64,000 bases of DNA. Origin: Dioscorea cayenensis subsp. rotundata (lineage: Eukaryota; Streptophyta; Magnoliopsida; Dioscoreales; Dioscoreaceae). The stretch spans positions 20,534,419 to 20,598,418 of the forward strand of contig NC_052480.1 in assembly GCF_009730915.1 (NCBI RefSeq), in the 5' to 3' direction. The notes under the pieces were generated by a model, which saw only the letters and a program-made list of their open reading frames with translations, was not told the DNA's origin and made no database searches. A program made the position numbers and the translations under genes. Within the stretch, counting starts at the first letter, position 1. Each line of letters starts with the position of its first letter. Shown here piece by piece: positions 60,179 through 64,000 of this stretch.

Positions 60179-60946
60179 ATGAAATTTCCGATGAAAAAAC
60201 TCATATCAATTCTCTTCCTCATCATCTCAACTATTTGTTTCATTAGACTTTTCATAATAACACTCAGCACGAGTTCTGCTTTTCATCAAAACCCCCAACT
60301 TTTGCCTTTCAAAACCACAATTGATGAGGAAAGCCTTAGCTTCAAAGAATACAATCTTCTCTCAAACCTCATTGCAAGAAGAGCTCCTTGCAAACTTCTC
60401 ATCTTTGGATTAAATGCTCAATTGTTTAACCTCTCATTGTTAAACAAAGGTGGTAAAACCGTATTCTTGGAAGACAATGCCGACAAGCTTAAGAACAAGA
60501 CTTGGAAAGCCAATGCTGTGCATGTCTACAAAGTTCAGTACCGTGGCAATGCAAATGAAGCATTTGAGTTACTCAAGTTTGCTAGAGAGCACAATGCATG
60601 CAATTTAGAAGTTAAACTTCATATAGACAGTTGCAAATTAGCAATAACTGAATTGCCCAGAAAAGTGTATGGGAAAAAATGGGATGTTGTTGTGATTGAT
60701 GGACCGAGAGGAGATAAAGCAGAAATGCCAGGAAGAATGAGAGTGATCTACACAGTTGGAGTGCTTGCAAGAGCTGGAAATGCTACAACAGATGTTGTTG
60801 TTCATGATGTAAACAGGATGATTGAAAAATGGTATTCTTGGGAGTTCCTTTGTCAAGAAAATTTGGTTTCATCCAACGGTAAACTTTGGCATTTTCAGAT
60901 AAAAGGTGGCTTCAATTCAGGCTCATTTTGTCATGATACTATTTAA
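60179..60946 (+). CDS. DUF579 family protein, IRX15/IRX15-L-like, xylan biosynthesis
   Basis: This intronless ORF encodes 255 aa. Residues about 8-28 form a signal-anchor (hydrophobic L-I-S-I-L-F-L-I-I-S), as expected for a type II Golgi membrane protein. The DUF579 domain follows from about residue 52: A-P-C-K-L-L-I-F-G-L, G-G-K-T-V-F-L-E-D, W-D-V-V-V-I-D-G-P-R-G-D, P-G-R-M, A-R-A-G and V-V-V-H-D-V-N-R-M-I-E-K-W-Y-S-W-E-F-L-C. D-G-P-x-G-D and the W-Y-S-W-E-F-L-C end resemble IRX15 members more than glucuronoxylan methyltransferases (GXM), which carry D-A-P-x-G. IRX15 proteins affect xylan chain length and secondary-wall formation in Arabidopsis. It is somewhat shorter than typical IRX15 (about 300 aa), mainly in the linker after the anchor. 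No frame damage is seen. Confidence 0.87.
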   Translation: MKFPMKKLISILFLIISTICFIRLFIITLSTSSAFHQNPQLLPFKTTIDEESLSFKEYNLLSNLIARRAPCKLLIFGLNAQLFNLSLLNKGGKTVFLEDNADKLKNKTWKANAVHVYKVQYRGNANEAFELLKFAREHNACNLEVKLHIDSCKLAITELPRKVYGKKWDVVVIDGPRGDKAEMPGRMRVIYTVGVLARAGNATTDVVVHDVNRMIEKWYSWEFLCQENLVSSNGKLWHFQIKGGFNSGSFCHDTI

Positions 60947-61359
60947 TTTTTCACTTATTTTTTAATATGAATTTAATAGCTTCGTTCTTTTTCTGTAGAA
61001 ACATGTTGTACACTAAAAGTTAGTTTTGGGTTCAAGATTTAGATATGATAATAAGCATAATGTTTTCTATGTCATGTTGCAACTTTCAGTAGAATATCTT
61101 ACATTTTAATTTTATGTTTTTTTTATGCCATTTTAATATGAACTTAATAGCTTCATTTTTAGCAGAAATATGTTCTAACTAAAATTAAAAATTTAGATTC
61201 ATGATTATGAATACAATATATTCTATAAAATTTGATATCTTTTTCAAAATATAGCTGAAAATACACCTAACAGAGTAACGAGTGTCTTTTTTATTTTCTT
61301 ATTTTTAAAACTCTTAGATTGGGCACAAAATTATTATTTCAAATGTAAAAGCTTATCAT
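60947..61359. other. 3' flank of the DUF579 gene
   Basis: AT-rich sequence follows the stop codon. Two similar phrases, TTTTAATATGAATTTAATAGCTTC near 60,960 and its variant near 61,130, suggest a small local duplication. No further gene is seen. Confidence 0.4.
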
Positions 61360-64000
61360 GCTTTGTTTTTTCGGGAGCTCGAGAGCTAATTTTATTAAAC
61401 AAAAGTTCAAAGATTACATCACAAAGAAGACAAACAACAATAAACACAGGATTTAGACGGTGGAGGTTATTCCCAGCAAATATGGCTAAGGCAGACGCTG
61501 GACCATTCCAGCGAGAAGGAATGGTAATCATAGAGGGATTACCCATAATATCAAGCAAGTGAGAGATGTCGGAAAGATGCTACGCAAACCGCCAAGTGGT
61601 AGGATTACAGCCATCCAACAGAGCTTGAGATATATCATGGTTGCAGTGAAGGATGCGACGAATATCCGAGATGCTCGATCGGAAGAGGTCCAAGAGCAAT
61701 GCAAAAGAGCTTTGATACCCGCTTCAAAATGAGAATTTGCTTTTGAATGTGCAAAGAACCTCGCATAAGAGATAACATAGTTATGATTTGTGATAAAAAA
61801 ACCCCGACTTACCAAGCTTACTGTCATCGATCCATCTGTGGGCATAAAAGAGAAAGAGGCCATCAAAGATGGAGAAATTATTGAGGAGGAGCCTTCGTCC
61901 CAATAGAGAGAAATTTTCCTACATAAATTCCTGGACATGGATAACAACTTTAGAAAGAATGTTAGAAAACTTGGGTTTGATATTGTTGAAGATGAGATCA
62001 CAGCGAGCCTTCCACAAAAACCAAATAGTGGCAGCAATAACAGATACAATATGAATAGAAAAGTTATAATCAGAGATCCATAAACCAGCAGAAATTAAAT
62101 CAGGGAAGGAAATATTAATGCCAAGGTTATAGTTTAGCAAATTCCAAACCAACTGTGCACAACGGCTATCTAGAAAGATGTGATCAATGGATTTAGATTC
62201 AATGTTGCAGAAAACACATAAAGTATGAGGTCCAATATTGATGCTATTGAGAAAATCAATAGTAGAGATGCGACCATGAAACATAAGCCAGATAAAATGC
62301 TTAACGCGCGGAGCAACATACAACTTCCAAAGCTTATCCCAACCTCGCCAAGCCATAGTTGAATCAGAGTTGTGATTTAAATGATAATAGATGGCAGATG
62401 ATATTTTAAGGTTAGAGGAATGAGGTTGCCAAACCCAGTAACTATTTCTCTCACAATCATAGGCACTAATGCAAGGAATCAAAGGACCTAAGAAGTTTCC
62501 AAAAATTAAACAGAGAAAACCATGATTCCACTGGCCATTATCAATCAAATCAGATAAATGATAAGCATTCAGATCAGTGTTAACATTTAAATAAGTAGGC
62601 TTGAAAGCAAGAGGAATTTCAAATAACCAAGGATCAAACAAAAAAGAAGTCTGAGTTGGATTAAAGGATTTGATCCACAGATTCTGCTTAAGAGTGCTAG
62701 CTGTTCTACAGAGACCTTTGAAAAACCAGGAGCAATTTGCAGGGATATGATCAGTCCAGAAGTTAAGACGACCGTACTTATGGCGAGCAATATCAACCCA
62801 AAAGATAATATCTGAATTCAGGTATTTAAACACGTTTTTAGCCATAAGGGAAGTCTTGGCATAAGAGAGGTTATGAAGACCCAAGCCCCCCTCAGATTTA
62901 CTGTCAGAAATACAACTCCAATTCATGGCATGGATGCCCTTTCCATTGCCCCCTTTAAACCAAAAGAAAGTCCCTGACCAACCTAGAAATCTCCTGGAGA
63001 ACCGAGTCAGGAACAGGATAAGCAGACAAATAATAGGTGGGAATAGAGAGAATAGAAGAGTTGATAAGGATGGACTTAGCAGTAGAGGAAAGTTTATAAG
63101 TTTTCCAGCGGGAGCACAAATTTTTAATCTTGTCAATCATGGGTTTAAAGGAGAGAACACTAAGTTTTTTAGGAGCAATGAGAATGCCCAGATAAGTCAT
63201 AGGAAACTGGGCCTGGGAGAAGCCAGAGATGGAAGATATACTCTTAGCGACATGTTTATTGAACCAGGAAGGGAGAAAGATTTGCGTTTTAGTTTGATTA
63301 GGACATTGACCAGTTAAACGAGATTAGATGGAAAGACAAAGTTTTATGTTGCGGACAACAGATCTGGAAGCTTTAGTAATCAAAATAATGTCATCAGCAA
63401 ACATTAAATGATTAAAATTTGAATTCATGGCACAATCAAATCCAGGAATCATATTAGAAGAAAGGGCATGATTTAAAATGGCTGAGAAATTCTGGGTAGC
63501 AAGAATGAACAGGAGGGAGGATAAAGGATCCCCCTGACGAATACCTCTAGAGGATTGGAACCAAGGAGAAGGGACACCATTAACCAAAATAGAGAAGGAG
63601 GAGGAGTGAAGGATAGCTCGGATCCAGGAAATCCAGGTCTCAGGAAACTTCATCTTAGTAATGGTTGCAAGAATTGCACTCCAAGCAAGAGTATCATAAG
63701 CCTTCTCAATATTAAGGTTAATAAGCATCCTAGGGGTGCTATTACGATCAAACTCAAGGGAATGAACCACCTCCTGAACAGCTATAATATTATCAAAAGT
63801 ACCTCTTTCCGATATGAAACCAGCTTGCTCTCTACCTACCAACATAGGAAGAACAGGCTTGAGTCGATTGGAAAGAAGTTTTGAGATAATTTTATAGCAG
63901 ACATTGCATAACGAAATGGGTTGATAATACGAAACCAGCCGGTGATTCAATTTTTTAGGTACAAGAGTAATATAAGTTCTGCCCCAGGAGGAAGGGAGGT
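61360..64000 (-). mobile_element. LINE, family A, minus strand, least decayed copy, running off the right edge
   Basis: Reading leftward from the edge, reverse transcriptase (63,998-63,324) has P-K-K-L-N-H-R and S-Y-Y-Q-P-I-S-L-C-N-V, F-I-S-E-R-G-T-F-D-N-I, the intact F-A-D-D (near 63,395) and R-G-I-R-Q-G-D-P-L-S. After one TAA (near 63,326) it continues through Y-L-G-I-L-I-A-P-K-K. One frameshift near 62,955 leads into the long ORF 63,136-61,919, with W-K-L-Y-V-A-P-R-V-K-H-F-I-W-L-M and the zf-RVT cysteines. An RNase H domain lies at about 61,890-61,560. The 3' UTR ends with AATAAAATTAGCTCTCGAGC and an A-rich tail near 61,365. The 5' half, including ORF1 and the endonuclease, is outside the window. 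Confidence 0.9.

Noticed and set aside
61528..62054. Hydrophobic 173-codon minus-strand ORF and opposing plus-strand ORFs near 62 kb
   Set aside because: Only the part matching RNase H is meaningful; the rest is other frames of the LINE.
1..64000. tRNA or rRNA genes, or an operon-like metabolic cluster
   Set aside because: No cloverleaf, rRNA-like segment or gene cluster was recognised by eye; a tRNA scan would be needed to exclude single tRNA genes.

Overview
This is nuclear DNA from a flowering plant. It is AT-rich and dense in transposable elements. It carries a CC-NB-LRR resistance-gene family, Ty1/copia elements, gypsy-type solo LTRs, L1-type LINEs, hAT, Mutator and CACTA DNA transposons, and two spliced or intact host genes of plant-specific families. 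The species cannot be fixed from the sequence. Two apparently intact host protein-coding genes are visible, both near the right end; almost everything else is transposon sequence, mostly nested.

Left third (1-18.4 kb). A decayed hAT transposon on the minus strand has a (CA)n tract inside its BED zinc finger. A decayed Ty1/copia element follows on the plus strand, split by an LTR-like insertion, and then a 5'-truncated LINE. Next comes a solo LTR nested inside another solo LTR (9,488-14,068), each delimited by a 5-bp target duplication. A MITE sits inside a TA microsatellite, and a 1.5-kb non-autonomous hAT element lies at 15,927-17,472.

Resistance-gene cluster (18.4-33.9 kb). Three remnants of one CC-NB-LRR family are present. 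Copy A (+) was interrupted within its CC domain by a 6.1-kb LINE. Copy B (+) keeps an open CC domain that reads straight into a truncated LINE, giving a 243-codon chimeric ORF. Copy C (-) is a nearly full-length gene with at least seven disabling lesions. A and B point towards C. A 1,541-bp Mutator-like element with about 260-bp terminal inverted repeats and a perfect 9-bp target duplication lies between B and C, just beyond the C stop codon. A tandem repeat of about 50 bp upstream of each copy varies in copy number (1, 3 and about 4).

Middle (34-50 kb). A second LINE family lies on the minus strand. A copia element there has its RNase H region split by a 2,997-bp solo LTR with a perfect 5-bp duplication. 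The 3' LTR of that copia abuts the C-terminal exons of a MULE transposase. A Sire-like solo LTR and AT-rich filler follow.

Right part (50-64 kb). A 1,000-bp assembly gap is followed by fold-back repeats, a hAT terminus, a 300-bp tandem duplication and a CACTA terminus with its subterminal repeat array. The two host genes come next, divergently oriented and about 1.4 kb apart. The first is a three-exon MOCOS-like PLP-fold gene (369 aa) that appears to lack the PLP-binding lysine. The second is an intronless DUF579 (IRX15-like) xylan-biosynthesis gene. The window closes inside a third copy of the main LINE family, which still has its FADD reverse-transcriptase motif.
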